Positions 20,501-29,008 of a DNA stretch of 64,000 nucleotides are shown piece after piece. The position numbers and the translations under genes are program-made. The stretch comes from Rickettsiella endosymbiont of Rhagonycha lignosa (GTDB lineage: Bacteria; Pseudomonadota; Gammaproteobacteria; Diplorickettsiales; Diplorickettsiaceae), in contig NZ_OZ035011.1 in assembly GCF_964031165.1 (NCBI RefSeq), positions 657,001 to 721,000 on the forward strand, given 5' to 3'. The stretch's first letter is position 1. Each line of letters opens with the position of its first letter. Under the pieces are notes generated by a model, which saw nothing but the letters and a program-made list of their open reading frames with translations, had not been told where the DNA came from and ran no database searches.

Positions 20501-20993
20501 TCGCTAAACGATATAAATACTCAGGATGATCAACCGGCATTAATTTTTCACCTAATCCAGCGAGTAAAGGCATTTGTCTGATTAAGGATAGGCAAAAACT
20601 ATCGATGGTAAGTATACGCAGTCGATTGGGATTGCTTAATAAATTCCAGCCTAAAGCGTGATCCTGTGTTAACACTTTTTTGGCCAAATAATAACGTTCG
20701 GTATCTTTGCCAGTAGGCGTTGTAGTGTTTAGCGCGAGTTCTAAGGCCTGCATGATGCGTAAACGCATTTCGTTAGCGGCTTTACGTGTGAAAGTAATGG
20801 CGATGATGGCTTCGGGTACGGCGACGCAGGTTAGCAACACCAGATAACGACGTACTAGTAATTCTGTTTTTCCAGAGCCGGCAGGTGCTTGCACAATAAA
20901 TGATTGATTGGGATCGAGTGCTTGTTGGCGTTGCTTGGCGTCGGCTAAGTGTATACTCTTCGCACTTGAATTTTTGTCTGTGTTGGCGTTCAA
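17565..20993 (-). CDS. AddA-like UvrD-family helicase/RecB-type nuclease
   Basis: Large subunit of a double-strand-break-processing helicase-nuclease acting in RecA-dependent repair. Domains in order: Walker A QAPAGSGKTELL (35-46), ITFTRKAANEMR, the DEFQDTS box (near 419), GDPMQSIYRFRKAE (near 452), HKAKGLEYDHVILPG (near 781) and the C-terminal nuclease motif IDYKTTDYQG (near 1072) with QQQLNDYA. Length 1142 aa fits AddA. Its partner lies directly upstream. The start is a TTG at 20993 inside an interspersed element: the first 13 residues (MNANTDKNSSAKS) are element-encoded, and no other start exists before the Walker A box. A 7-codon insertion near 17787-17813 also resembles the element end. 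I leave the symbol blank because gammaproteobacterial members are not always named AddA. Confidence 0.88.
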   Translation of the reverse strand: MNANTDKNSSAKSIHLADAKQRQQALDPNQSFIVQAPAGSGKTELLVRRYLVLLTCVAVPEAIIAITFTRKAANEMRLRIMQALELALNTTTPTGKDTERYYLAKKVLTQDHALGWNLLSNPNRLRILTIDSFCLSLIRQMPLLAGLGEKLMPVDHPEYLYRLAIQELLQQLEEPLPWQVALSHLLSHLDNDFQRVENLFIPMLARREQWLDYLLQHQHHLREDLEHTLFNINQLLVEKLNRLISKDIAKELFQVINFSLQQRLRIPLVQHDDVNFWQAVSQLLLTESNTWRKQLRKTEGFAAANEIKNKAAQTEIQTLKKQCLNLIDHLSQQDLVQETLIALKQAPPLHYTESQWQILKSLFELLPVLVAHLKIIFQQQQKVDYTEILLAASAALGQTENPSDLALALDYQIQHLLVDEFQDTSNTQLNLIEKLTAGWQNQEGRSLFLVGDPMQSIYRFRKAEVGLFLQVQHYGIGTMQLQALSLSVNFRSTPGIIDWVNQQFSQLLPNTQDLQLGTICFSPASAYSQAQQYNAAVCTYWQQADDAVLAESAEAEQIIKIIQKIQRKDSKASIVVLVRARSHLSSILPALQRAAIAYQAVEIDSLAEKSAVRDLLALTRALHHLGDRIAWLALLRSPYCGLSLSDLYQITQWDDEKKTSLSIWQQLQQFEEIPLSADTKQRLRRILPILRQSLQQQGRLSLHLWVKQTWLALGGPTTLSSWEEMDHIHTYLNFLENKIKQEGPALDFFKLEDELSHIYTQTTSAISAHAVEVMTIHKAKGLEYDHVILPGLHRRGRALQSPLLLSSEKIFAQQKKDFLLAPIKATHEEHDLIYDYLFSEEKQKNAAELIRLLYVACTRAKQSLHLLGTLIRDASGELKSPAPHSLLSHLWPVMDIQSKQIVAHASAKNTLGMRTQGLLKRLPADWQSIPCQFATSSEIKSQVYSYHYELHPERILGTVIHRLLYQISQDGLQKWNKEKIRSVQAMLVGLLAQNGLLAEQIPQALAKLHACLEKTLADPRGRWLLSQQHQAAQSEYAITALLNGELQHYVIDRTFIVPITDSYSNAKNIRWIIDYKTTDYQGNKPEEFLKSAMQQHQQQLNDYARALLLDTQQTVRCGLYFPLTSLWCEWEFSEIPLIENAN

Positions 20994-21077
20994 TTCGCAA
21001 TCCTCATGTATCTTGCATACATTCCGGTTGCTTCATTCTCGCGCCGCCTTGACAAAAATTCCATTGCTGTGAGTATA
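20952..21077 (-). repeat. MITE-like element copy A
   Basis: 126 bp bounded by TATACTC/GAGTATA inverted ends. In its forward orientation (minus strand) it runs TATACTCACAGCAATGG ... GAAGCAACCGG ... ATGAGGATTGCGAATTG ... AAATTCAAGTGCGAAGAG. It overlaps the first codons of the addA-like gene and provides its SD-like GAGG and TTG start. Confidence 0.88.
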
Positions 21078-21084
21078 TTGAAGC

Positions 21085-23739
21085 TCATGATGGCGTTACC
21101 GTATGTTGTTGATGATTAATTCGACATAGCAATTGCAGATCGCACTGTCGACAGGTGCTAGGACCGTGTTTCGGATTGACATCGGCAACACCGTGTTGGA
21201 ATTCTATAGCGAGCTTTTCCAAAGAAGTTTGCCAATGCTTCAGGAGATCAGACCATTGACTTATGTTCTGTGAGTTTTTTAATTTTTTTAAGGGTATAAG
21301 TTGATGCATAGCAGTTTCTTCTGCGCTTAAGCCCTGTAGCGTAATCTTATTACTGCGAAGATGCATAATGGCAAAGCTGCGTACCGTTTCGGGATAGCTT
21401 AAACAATATAACGGTAACTGTGGATAATCACAGCGTTCTTCTAACCAGTCTATTTTACCGGGTATACCGGTTTTGTAATCAATAATCATGCTGTGTGTTG
21501 CGTTAAGGTGATCGATACGATCAATCCTTAATTTCAGAGATATATTAGCTAGCGTGAGTTGTCTTTTCGTTTCATGTTGCGTTTGCATAAAAACGGGGCG
21601 TTGTTTTTCTAAAGCGATGATATTTTTTAATAAAGTTTGCAAACGATGGCGTTCGATGTCGATAAAATGAGTTTTAAAAACTATCGGCCGTTTTTTACTA
21701 AATAAACATAAGCAATGGTCAATAGCGGCATTAATAAGTTGATCCAAAGCACTCGGTGTTTGTGCTAATAAGGTTTTTTGATCCTTAACTTCATTCCAAA
21801 ATTTTTCCAACACCTGATGTAATAGTATGCCACGATCGCGAGCGTTGAGTCCGTTTTGCGGAAAAGCATGACACTGCGCTTGCAAGCGCCAGCGTGCATA
21901 GGCTTGAAATGGACAGGCGGCTTGCGATTGCAAAAGTTGTGTACCTGCACTAAAACTTTCTTCAGGAGAAAATGCTAGCGTTTCATCCGTATAATATTCC
22001 CATTGTTGTGTATGCATTATTTTTTTTGCTAAAGCTTGATAGGAAGGTAGCTCTAGATCGCTTAATTTGATTTCTGCTAGGGTTTTAATTAAGAGACTGG
22101 GACGTAAAATCTGATCCAAATGCTGTGCCGGATAACTGAAAATAATGTTTTTTGTACAGCCAATTAAGTTTTTTGTTAGCAAGGAAGCAAAATAATATTC
22201 TCGTTCACTCGAGGCGTAAGGAATTTGGTGTATACGCTGCAAAGCATAAGGAATAAATGGATTAGGTTGGGCGGCGGCAGGCCAAGTTCTATCGTCAAGT
22301 CCCATCACCCATAAATTATCAAAATACATACCGGCGCTATCCAGTAAACCCAACACTTGAATCGGTGGGTCATGTAAGGTTTTGGTTTGGAATATGGAAT
22401 TGCTAAGTAATTCATATAATTGTTGTAATGCTTGCGTTTGCGAAAGGTCACCGAGAATAAAATCTAAACCTGAAAGCTCTGTCAGTAACTCTGACCAGCA
22501 TTCCAACAATTGAAATTCACTACTGATTAAAGAACGTTCGCCAGGCCATGCTAAAGCATGAAGCTTGCTAGCAAAATATTTTGACCAAAAACTTGGTTTC
22601 GCTAAAAAATTAACAGAATATTTTTTTAGCAAATGACTTAGCTTAGTAATTAAATTACTAAGCAATGGACAAGCGTGTTGACAGCTTACTTTAAGCAGTT
22701 GTTCTAAACTCAATCTATTTTCTGCAATAATACGTAGCGTGATATCAAGCTGTGCACGTGATGCTTGTTCTTTTTGCGAACCTCCTAAGTAAGGTGAAAG
22801 TAATAACTGATTAATTTGCTGAAATGAATTGATCTCATCTAAGCTAAGAATAAGCATTGCTGTTTGAATTAAAGGAAATTCTAACAAGCCATTACCTGCG
22901 GCTATGTTAAAAGGAAGAGGATTCATAGTGTTCTGTGTTAATTCGCTAAATACATCAGTGAAGGTATTGAGTAAGTGTGTACGTTGCTCGACTAAATTTG
23001 GAATCACACAGGCGATATTTTTTGCGCCTAGTTGCCAGGATTGATAGGCCCAAAGTGCCATTTGTTGGGATTCAGTTTCTTTGTCTGTTAAACACAGACG
23101 TTGTTGTTTTGTGTGTAAATGAACCGGTGCGAAATAACAAAGTTGACAGTGGTGTTCTTCTAAGATACTAAGCAGTTTTTTATATTGTGGATTTATTTCA
23201 TTAAAGCCAATTAGAAAAATACGTGACGGAGGTTTTAAAATTTTCTTGTTGAATAAAAGGATTAAATGCTTGAGTGCACTGGATAAATCAACGTAAGCAT
23301 GGTCTTGGCAAAAGCTTACGAAATCAGTGGCCCAGGTTTGCCAGGTTTCAGTTTCATTGCTTTGTTTAAAATGTGTTGTTTGATAATCAAGTTGCGCTTG
23401 TTGAAGTAATTGCCAAGCTTGCTGAGCATTTTTGGCGGTATCCGCGTTACCTAAAAAGGAATAAAAAGATTGCTGAATAATGGTTTTCCATATTAGACAT
23501 TCTTGTTGCTTGTTGAGTAAGCGCAAAGGAAAACCCTTTTGTTCTATGAATTGTTTTCCCCAAAGTATTTCTAACCAACGTGTGAAAGTAAAAATTTGCG
23601 GTGTGCACCAAACATGTTTTTTTTGCGTTTGTTGATATTGCGCATAAGCTTTATGTAAAAAAGGAATTAAGCGTTTATTACCCGTCAGTAATAGATCCCC
23701 AGGATTTAACTGCTTGAAAAGTTTGTTATAAATTTCCAT
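21085..23739 (-). CDS. AddB-like PD-(D/E)XK nuclease, partner of AddA
   Basis: 884 residues, the size of the AddB-like DNA repair family of gammaproteobacteria. The N-terminal helicase-like region has no intact Walker A. The C-terminal nuclease core shows MIIDYKTGIPGK (near 753). Four cysteines typical of the AddB iron-sulfur cluster are visible: one in AACPFQAYARW (near 608) and three in CRQCDLQLLC (860-869). It lies just upstream of the addA-like gene in the same direction; the 91-base gap is filled by element copy A. By analogy the pair unwinds and trims broken ends to load RecA. The start ATG at 23739 has only a weak SD. Confidence 0.85.
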   Translation of the reverse strand: MEIYNKLFKQLNPGDLLLTGNKRLIPFLHKAYAQYQQTQKKHVWCTPQIFTFTRWLEILWGKQFIEQKGFPLRLLNKQQECLIWKTIIQQSFYSFLGNADTAKNAQQAWQLLQQAQLDYQTTHFKQSNETETWQTWATDFVSFCQDHAYVDLSSALKHLILLFNKKILKPPSRIFLIGFNEINPQYKKLLSILEEHHCQLCYFAPVHLHTKQQRLCLTDKETESQQMALWAYQSWQLGAKNIACVIPNLVEQRTHLLNTFTDVFSELTQNTMNPLPFNIAAGNGLLEFPLIQTAMLILSLDEINSFQQINQLLLSPYLGGSQKEQASRAQLDITLRIIAENRLSLEQLLKVSCQHACPLLSNLITKLSHLLKKYSVNFLAKPSFWSKYFASKLHALAWPGERSLISSEFQLLECWSELLTELSGLDFILGDLSQTQALQQLYELLSNSIFQTKTLHDPPIQVLGLLDSAGMYFDNLWVMGLDDRTWPAAAQPNPFIPYALQRIHQIPYASSEREYYFASLLTKNLIGCTKNIIFSYPAQHLDQILRPSLLIKTLAEIKLSDLELPSYQALAKKIMHTQQWEYYTDETLAFSPEESFSAGTQLLQSQAACPFQAYARWRLQAQCHAFPQNGLNARDRGILLHQVLEKFWNEVKDQKTLLAQTPSALDQLINAAIDHCLCLFSKKRPIVFKTHFIDIERHRLQTLLKNIIALEKQRPVFMQTQHETKRQLTLANISLKLRIDRIDHLNATHSMIIDYKTGIPGKIDWLEERCDYPQLPLYCLSYPETVRSFAIMHLRSNKITLQGLSAEETAMHQLIPLKKLKNSQNISQWSDLLKHWQTSLEKLAIEFQHGVADVNPKHGPSTCRQCDLQLLCRINHQQHTVTPS

Positions 23740-23963
23740 AGACTACCTATTGACAACGCTAAGTTTAGCTAAGAATGTACAGGACTTTTGCACAAGTCGG
23801 CTTAATTTAATTTATTCTATGTAATCTTAACAGCATTAAATGTAATTTTCTGATTGACAGGAACTAACTATTTGAAAAAAGAAGTTTTTTATCTTTTGTT
23901 TAAAGCTTGTACAAATTGTAACGATGACTTATAAATCAAGGTTTTTAGTAGCTTCCCCCAACT

Positions 23964-23998
23964 CTGTCCACAAAGTTATTCACAGAATCTGTGGGTAA
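23964..23998. promoter_or_regulatory. Cluster of DnaA-box-like sites
   Basis: TTATTCACA (23976-23984) and, in reverse, TGTGGGTAA (23990-23998) each differ by one base from the consensus TTATCCACA. CTGTCCACA (23964-23972) differs by two. The first two face each other across five bases. They lie in an AT-rich 550-bp gene-free region, which could mark DnaA binding or part of a replication origin, but could also be a chance palindrome. Confidence 0.35.
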
Positions 23999-24078
23999 AC
24001 ATGAATTTGTCATCCTAATGCCTAATAATTAAACATTTTTATACATATGCAACAACTTTCCAAAGACGCGGAATCTAT

Positions 24079-24106
24079 TTGCTAATTTCTATAAGTATTC
24101 TATACT
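24079..24106 (+). promoter_or_regulatory. Sigma70-type promoter for the 24.1-kb leader/RNA
   Basis: TTGCTA (24079-24084) and TATACT (24101-24106) are separated by 16 bases, placing transcription start near 24113, just before the structured segment. The -10 is also the first part of TATACTCACTGCA, which resembles the terminal repeat of the interspersed elements. Confidence 0.5.
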
Positions 24107-24112
24107 CACTGC

Positions 24113-24337
24113 ACATCACGATGCGAGAGCATCGAGACGTGTTTTTATCTCGCGATGGAGATTTTCAAAAGGGGAAGCGTAATTCTCCGTTTGGATGGCT
24201 GAGCCCGAGCATAGGTCGAGCCAGTCATATGGGCGGGATACCGCTCACAGGAGTTTGAAAGTCACACATTTTTAACTACGAGTGGTATACTCGTGACTTC
24301 GGTAGCGAAAGCCAAACGTTGCAAAGGAGTTTTCAGC
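24113..24337 (+). ncRNA. Structured RNA or long 5' leader, unknown class
   Basis: This segment is visibly GC-richer than its surroundings and predicts several local hairpins: CGATGC-GAGA-GCATCG (24119-24134), GGGGAA/TTCTCC (24171-24188), TGGCT/AGCCA (24196-24223), GGGCGG-ATA-type stem closed by CCGCTC (24231-24246) and ACGAGT/ACTCGT (24278-24294). Several GGA motifs occur, some in or next to loops. It does not match tmRNA, 4.5S, 6S, RNase P or riboswitch signatures that I know. It ends at a strong SD for the next gene, so it may be a leader controlling that gene, or a separate small RNA. Confidence 0.45.
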
Positions 24338-24709
24338 GTGTTCTTAAGAGGAATGGCCTTAATTTTTGCTATTGTTTTTATTCTTTTAGGCATATTAGGC
24401 TTTATTCCACCTATTACACCTAACCATGTGTTGTTCAATTTTTTTACAGTTGGGATTTTATTGAATATTTTCTATATTCTAATCGGTTTGCTGGCTTTAT
24501 CCGCTAGCGGCTCAATGTTTTATGCGCGTTTGTATTTTAAATTTTTTGGTATAATCTTTGCTGCTATTGCTATTTGGGGTTTCGCCATGAATGGCGATTT
24601 GAGGCTAGTACATATCAATATTTCAGATAGTTTCTTTTATCTTCTGACAGCTATTATTGCGTTGTATTTGGGTTTTACCAGTAAACTGCCTCGTTCTTAT
24701 GCACATTAA
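24338..24709 (+). CDS. DUF4383-type small membrane protein
   Basis: 123 residues with four hydrophobic segments, beginning GMALIFAIVFILLGILGFIP and ending LLTAIIALYLGF. The layout (short helix, GxLGFIP, four spans) resembles the DUF4383 family, whose function is unknown. I choose the GTG at 24338 because AAGGAG lies eight bases before it. The ATG at 24353 has its SD too close, and the GTG at 24293 lies inside a predicted hairpin. The long structured leader suggests post-transcriptional control. Confidence 0.7.
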   Translation: MFLRGMALIFAIVFILLGILGFIPPITPNHVLFNFFTVGILLNIFYILIGLLALSASGSMFYARLYFKFFGIIFAAIAIWGFAMNGDLRLVHINISDSFFYLLTAIIALYLGFTSKLPRSYAH

Positions 24710-24731
24710 TGGAAATTTCGAGAAATTAAAA

Positions 24732-27700
24732 TTAAGCCACCGCACGCATTTCCGAACATCTAGCATCGTTTTCCAAATTAGATTCAACAACACTTTCAGC
24801 TTCGAGCAGGTCAATTTGTTGGTAAGCAGCAAATAAATTACCGAGTCTAGCCTCTAGAAGGGCAGGATATTGGTGTTTGAGTTGAAATAAGTCCACTCCC
24901 GTAACAAAGTCTTTTGTTTCTAACACTTTTTCTAAGGCTTGCGCTGCTTCTAGTTTTTCTGGCGTAGAATATCGCCATTTAAAAAAGGAAAATTTAGTCG
25001 TATAGGTTATTTTTTTGATTTTTCGATCTTCAAGTTCATTTAAATAACAGCGAAATAATTTATCAGTCACGATTTTTAAATTATTAGGCTTTTCGGCAAA
25101 ATAGTTTTTATCAAAATAAGTTAATAGTGGCACTGAGCAATTTACTATAATTTTATCTAACAACTCTTGGTCTGCGACAGTTTTTATTGACCAACATGCA
25201 AATTGTTCAAATATAAAATAAGCTGCTAAGTTCTGCATGGACATTAAATCTTTATCATTTACAGAATGAGCAAGAAAATTTAAAGTGTTTTTCATGAGAA
25301 AAAGATTTCGAGCACAGGCAGAACGAAAAATATAATTACCTTGGGTATCCTGTTCTTTTAGCAAATCAATTAAGACTTGGATTCCTAAGAGTTCAATATG
25401 ATCGTCGATAAACTTTAGCAGGGCATTGATGGGTGTTTGATCTTCTAGTTGCGAGGTGACTGACAAGACACTTTTATAATAATCATAACGGCCACCAAAA
25501 AATATCGCATTGGATGCTTGTTTATCGTGAATTTTTTTAAAAACAAATTCTTTTATGGTGTCAATACTAATAGGTCCAGGAGCAATATTATCGGCTAAAA
25601 ATGTCAACAGCAACTCAACCACTTTAGGTCGATAAGTGGCGGCAATCATTAATGCGTTACATCTGTTTTGGTCATGAGTAAGAATCAAATCATTAAGAAA
25701 AGTAGATGAATAAAAATTAGGATTTTTTTGAATACTCTGAATAAAATTTAATATATGAGCTACAGCATCATATTGATTACGCGCTGCTAGCATAAAGGAA
25801 TTATATTCTTGTTCGCTTTTTTCTGCGATCAATGTATGCAAATTATCTTTAGTAAAAAGATTCGGATACTTTTCAATAAATTCAAATACAAGCTTTAAAG
25901 ATTGGGGTTTATCCTTTGCTAATAGCATAAAAAAATTTAAGCCATAGTTATTTTTTTTTAAAAATATTTCTTCTAAAGTGTACGGTAGTACGCCTTTTGG
26001 TTGTTGATAAATAAAATCTATAATTGAAGTCATGGCTTCTGGATGATGTCGGGAAAGCATCAAACTGTTGCAACCTTTTTGATTTTTATTGAATAATATC
26101 TTTTCTAAATGGGGATTAAATATTTTTTGTTTGCTTTGAATAAACTGCAAAATACTGGATACAAGATTTGGTTGATATTCTGTTGCTAACATTAAAAAAT
26201 TGTAATTTAATAAATTTTTTTCTAAAAATAATGTGGTTAGATACTCTGCAGGAAAAAAAACTTTTCGTTCATTAAATAATTTAAACAAGATGTGTAAAGC
26301 GTTAGGCTGATAGCGAGCAGCTAACATTAAAATGGTAAACCCGTTTTCCTCTTTTTCTAAAAACATTTTTCTTAAAATTCCAGGATCAAAACTTTTGATA
26401 TTTTCAGATATAAATTTTAGAATAGAAATTGCTGTATCAGCTTGATTTTTCAACGCTAGCATCAAAGCATTACAAGTGCCATTGGTATGTTCTGGAAATA
26501 AGACTTTATGTAAAATTTCTCCATCAGTGGTCATATTGTCGGTTATAAATGTTAGAATCTTTTTTAACATATCGGGATGATTACGCGCAGCTAAGGTCAC
26601 CGCCGTATCACTATTTTTTCTTTGCTGCTGTGTAAAGAGTTTACACAGTGTATCATGAGCAAAACGACCAATATGAGAGGTTAAAAAGCTTAAAATGGTG
26701 ATTATTGCTTCTGCTTGTTTGTTCGCGGCTATCATTAGCGCATTGCAATGATCGCTATTGTTCATTAAAAGCATTTTTTCAGCTATTTCAGAGCTAACAA
26801 TCGTTTCATGTGTTTTAAGGAAAGCTAAGATATCCTTTACTAACTCCAGGTTATTCAGTGCGCCTAGCATCAGGAGGTTAAAACCATTTTGATTTTTTAC
26901 TAAAAATGTGTTGGCTATTTTTTCAATGATATAATTTTTACGGCGTAAATCTAAACGGATGACTAAAAGAAAACCTTGCGTGATTTCTTCAGAATATTCT
27001 TTACTAATTTTTAACTGTCGAGTTAAATAATCAATGAAGGGTAAGCAATTATTAGTATAAGCTTTATTTTTGCTAATTTTTTGATAATAATTGGGAAATC
27101 TTGTCTTTAACTCAACGAGTTGCGTTAGTAAATCAGAATAATTTTCTTCTTTGAACAATTTATTAATAACATTGGTTGGGGTCTTAAACTGCTTATTTTC
27201 TAAAAATAAATTTTGATAGGCACTATCAAGCAGCGTATTTATTTGAGGGTTTTTAAAATAATTTTGATCAGATAAAGCTAGGTAAAAAGATTGATACATT
27301 TTTTCCCAATTAACATTAACAAAACTAAAAACTACAGGGTTTTTTTCGTTGCGAGATAGTTTAAAATAATTTTTCCAATTATTTTCACTCTCAGATTTTT
27401 CATTGATATATTTAGGTAAAAAACGTTTAATCAATCGAATTATTTTTTCTTGAGTTTCCAAACAGATCCCGTTTTCATCATGCTTTTCAATCTCTAATTC
27501 TGGAATAAATTCAATGAAGACAGCGATTAAAAAACAAGGTAAGTTGAAGGGAGTAAATTTTTTCGCAAATGTTTGTTGTAATGCGCGTCGAATTGAAGCA
27601 TTAGCCAAACCACCGGAGTAGGTATCATTAGGAAAATTAGGCTTTATGCCTATACCATCAATGGCTGCAATAACACTTACACCATTCCAGGCATGAACTT

Positions 27701-28169
27701 CGTCGGTTAATTGCGTAGCGATTTCTTGGACAAATCGGTTGCGCACAATATAAAGTAATTCGGCTAAATTACGTGGTTTATGAAAAGAATCAACGATAAT
27801 GTTGACACGGTTATGAAAACCTTCAGTGCATTCTTTAATCTCTTCGGTTAATTTGTAAATTAAACCATGGCGATGGTCCGCAGAGAGTTCACCTAGTTCT
27901 GCGTCCAAATTCCCTAGTAAGCGATGATAAATAAGTTGCAATTGTTCTAGTAATAGAATTTTGGTGCGATACTCGGATGCTTCGCCCACATGTTTAGCAA
28001 AACAATTGTTTGGTAATTTATTATTCGTTGTACAAGCAATTTTTTGCAAATCCTCCAACCAATTTTCAGCTAAGGTGGGTAAGGTTGAAGGGTCTATTAC
28101 TGGAGGAGGTTGATACGCAAAAACAAGATTTTTATTAAAGGCAGGGTCCATTTGGTATTCATCTAACAT
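24732..28169 (-). CDS. Protein with ten or more 45-48-residue ankyrin-like repeats, 1145 aa
   Basis: Paralogue of the 775-residue protein at 5674-8001: both carry the N-terminal module KHVGxxSxYxxK, ECTxGFHxRVN and LLYxVRxxxVxEIA. From about residue 415 to 860 there are at least ten repeats with cores such as NGFTILMLAARYQP, NRCNALMIAATYRP and QEYNSFMLAARNQY, each followed by an ILxFI helix. The spacing of 45-48 residues exceeds that of canonical ankyrin. A C-terminal region of about 280 residues is not recognised. No signal peptide. The ATG at 28169 has AGGGA upstream. A host-directed effector role is inferred, not shown. Confidence 0.85.
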   Translation of the reverse strand: MLDEYQMDPAFNKNLVFAYQPPPVIDPSTLPTLAENWLEDLQKIACTTNNKLPNNCFAKHVGEASEYRTKILLLEQLQLIYHRLLGNLDAELGELSADHRHGLIYKLTEEIKECTEGFHNRVNIIVDSFHKPRNLAELLYIVRNRFVQEIATQLTDEVHAWNGVSVIAAIDGIGIKPNFPNDTYSGGLANASIRRALQQTFAKKFTPFNLPCFLIAVFIEFIPELEIEKHDENGICLETQEKIIRLIKRFLPKYINEKSESENNWKNYFKLSRNEKNPVVFSFVNVNWEKMYQSFYLALSDQNYFKNPQINTLLDSAYQNLFLENKQFKTPTNVINKLFKEENYSDLLTQLVELKTRFPNYYQKISKNKAYTNNCLPFIDYLTRQLKISKEYSEEITQGFLLVIRLDLRRKNYIIEKIANTFLVKNQNGFNLLMLGALNNLELVKDILAFLKTHETIVSSEIAEKMLLMNNSDHCNALMIAANKQAEAIITILSFLTSHIGRFAHDTLCKLFTQQQRKNSDTAVTLAARNHPDMLKKILTFITDNMTTDGEILHKVLFPEHTNGTCNALMLALKNQADTAISILKFISENIKSFDPGILRKMFLEKEENGFTILMLAARYQPNALHILFKLFNERKVFFPAEYLTTLFLEKNLLNYNFLMLATEYQPNLVSSILQFIQSKQKIFNPHLEKILFNKNQKGCNSLMLSRHHPEAMTSIIDFIYQQPKGVLPYTLEEIFLKKNNYGLNFFMLLAKDKPQSLKLVFEFIEKYPNLFTKDNLHTLIAEKSEQEYNSFMLAARNQYDAVAHILNFIQSIQKNPNFYSSTFLNDLILTHDQNRCNALMIAATYRPKVVELLLTFLADNIAPGPISIDTIKEFVFKKIHDKQASNAIFFGGRYDYYKSVLSVTSQLEDQTPINALLKFIDDHIELLGIQVLIDLLKEQDTQGNYIFRSACARNLFLMKNTLNFLAHSVNDKDLMSMQNLAAYFIFEQFACWSIKTVADQELLDKIIVNCSVPLLTYFDKNYFAEKPNNLKIVTDKLFRCYLNELEDRKIKKITYTTKFSFFKWRYSTPEKLEAAQALEKVLETKDFVTGVDLFQLKHQYPALLEARLGNLFAAYQQIDLLEAESVVESNLENDARCSEMRAVA

Positions 28170-28357
28170 TTAATATCCCTCTCTGTTATTAATATTTATT
28201 ATTTAAAAATGCTTTATATGTATTAATTTATAGTAAATAAAAATAAGAATATCAGTTCAATTTCGCATTCACAAGAGCATTAAGATTAAATTAAATAATT
28301 TTAATTTTTTTTTAAAAAAAAGGGAAGGTTAAATAATTTTATAAAAAATATTTTATT

Positions 28358-29008
28358 TTAAGTGGGCCAGGTTTGTTGTGAGTAAGCACCTTGCCAAAAT
28401 TGCCATTCACACAAGGTAGCTAATCTAAAAGCGCTTAACATATTTTGTTTACAGTGGATGCTGGCATGTTCTGCAAGTTCATTGACTGTGGCTATGACTA
28501 ATTCCACGGAATGATTAAACTCATCACTCGCATATAAATCGATCCAGACTTGATAAGGGTTATTGGGAATTTTTTTATTATAGGCGCGTTGTCCTACTTG
28601 TTGATAAACCCAAAAGCAAGGTAATAAACTCGCTACTGCTTCTTCTACAGGCGCTGTACTTGCCATACGTAATAAATAATTGGTATACATAAAACAAAAA
28701 GGGCTTTGTTTAGGGGTTATAGGGGTAGTAGAAGTATATTTTTTTAGAATAGTATTATGCAAATCACGTTCGGCTTTAAGTGCATTTATGGCAAATTGAA
28801 TAAATAATTCACTTTGCCGATCATGGGGTAATCGTGCTGCAGTAAGCGCAAGTGCTTTTGAAAAATCTGTAAGATATAAAGCATCTTGATGTAAATAAAA
28901 GATAAATGTTTCGATAGCTAAAGTACCCTGGGCCAGCTCTTGATTAAAAGGATGCAGATAAATTTTAGACATGACATCTGTAACGGAAGTTTTAAGTTCA
29001 TTAAACAT
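28358..29008 (-). CDS. tenA: TenA/thiaminase II family protein
   Basis: TenA enzymes hydrolyse aminopyrimidine breakdown products of thiamine to HMP for reuse. 216 residues, all-helical, with family-typical features: an early YLHQDALYL segment, a YTNYLLRMA helix and EWQFWQGAY near the C-terminus. The start overlaps the end of thiD by eight bases, so it is the third gene of the thiM-thiD-tenA operon and presumably under the TPP riboswitch. The trio implies salvage of HMP and thiazole; thiC, thiG and thiE are not in the window. Confidence 0.88.
   Translation of the reverse strand: MFNELKTSVTDVMSKIYLHPFNQELAQGTLAIETFIFYLHQDALYLTDFSKALALTAARLPHDRQSELFIQFAINALKAERDLHNTILKKYTSTTPITPKQSPFCFMYTNYLLRMASTAPVEEAVASLLPCFWVYQQVGQRAYNKKIPNNPYQVWIDLYASDEFNHSVELVIATVNELAEHASIHCKQNMLSAFRLATLCEWQFWQGAYSQQTWPT

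Noticed and set aside
24113-24337. tmRNA, 4.5S, 6S, RNase P RNA or a known riboswitch
   Set aside because: None of the signature blocks of these RNAs is present.
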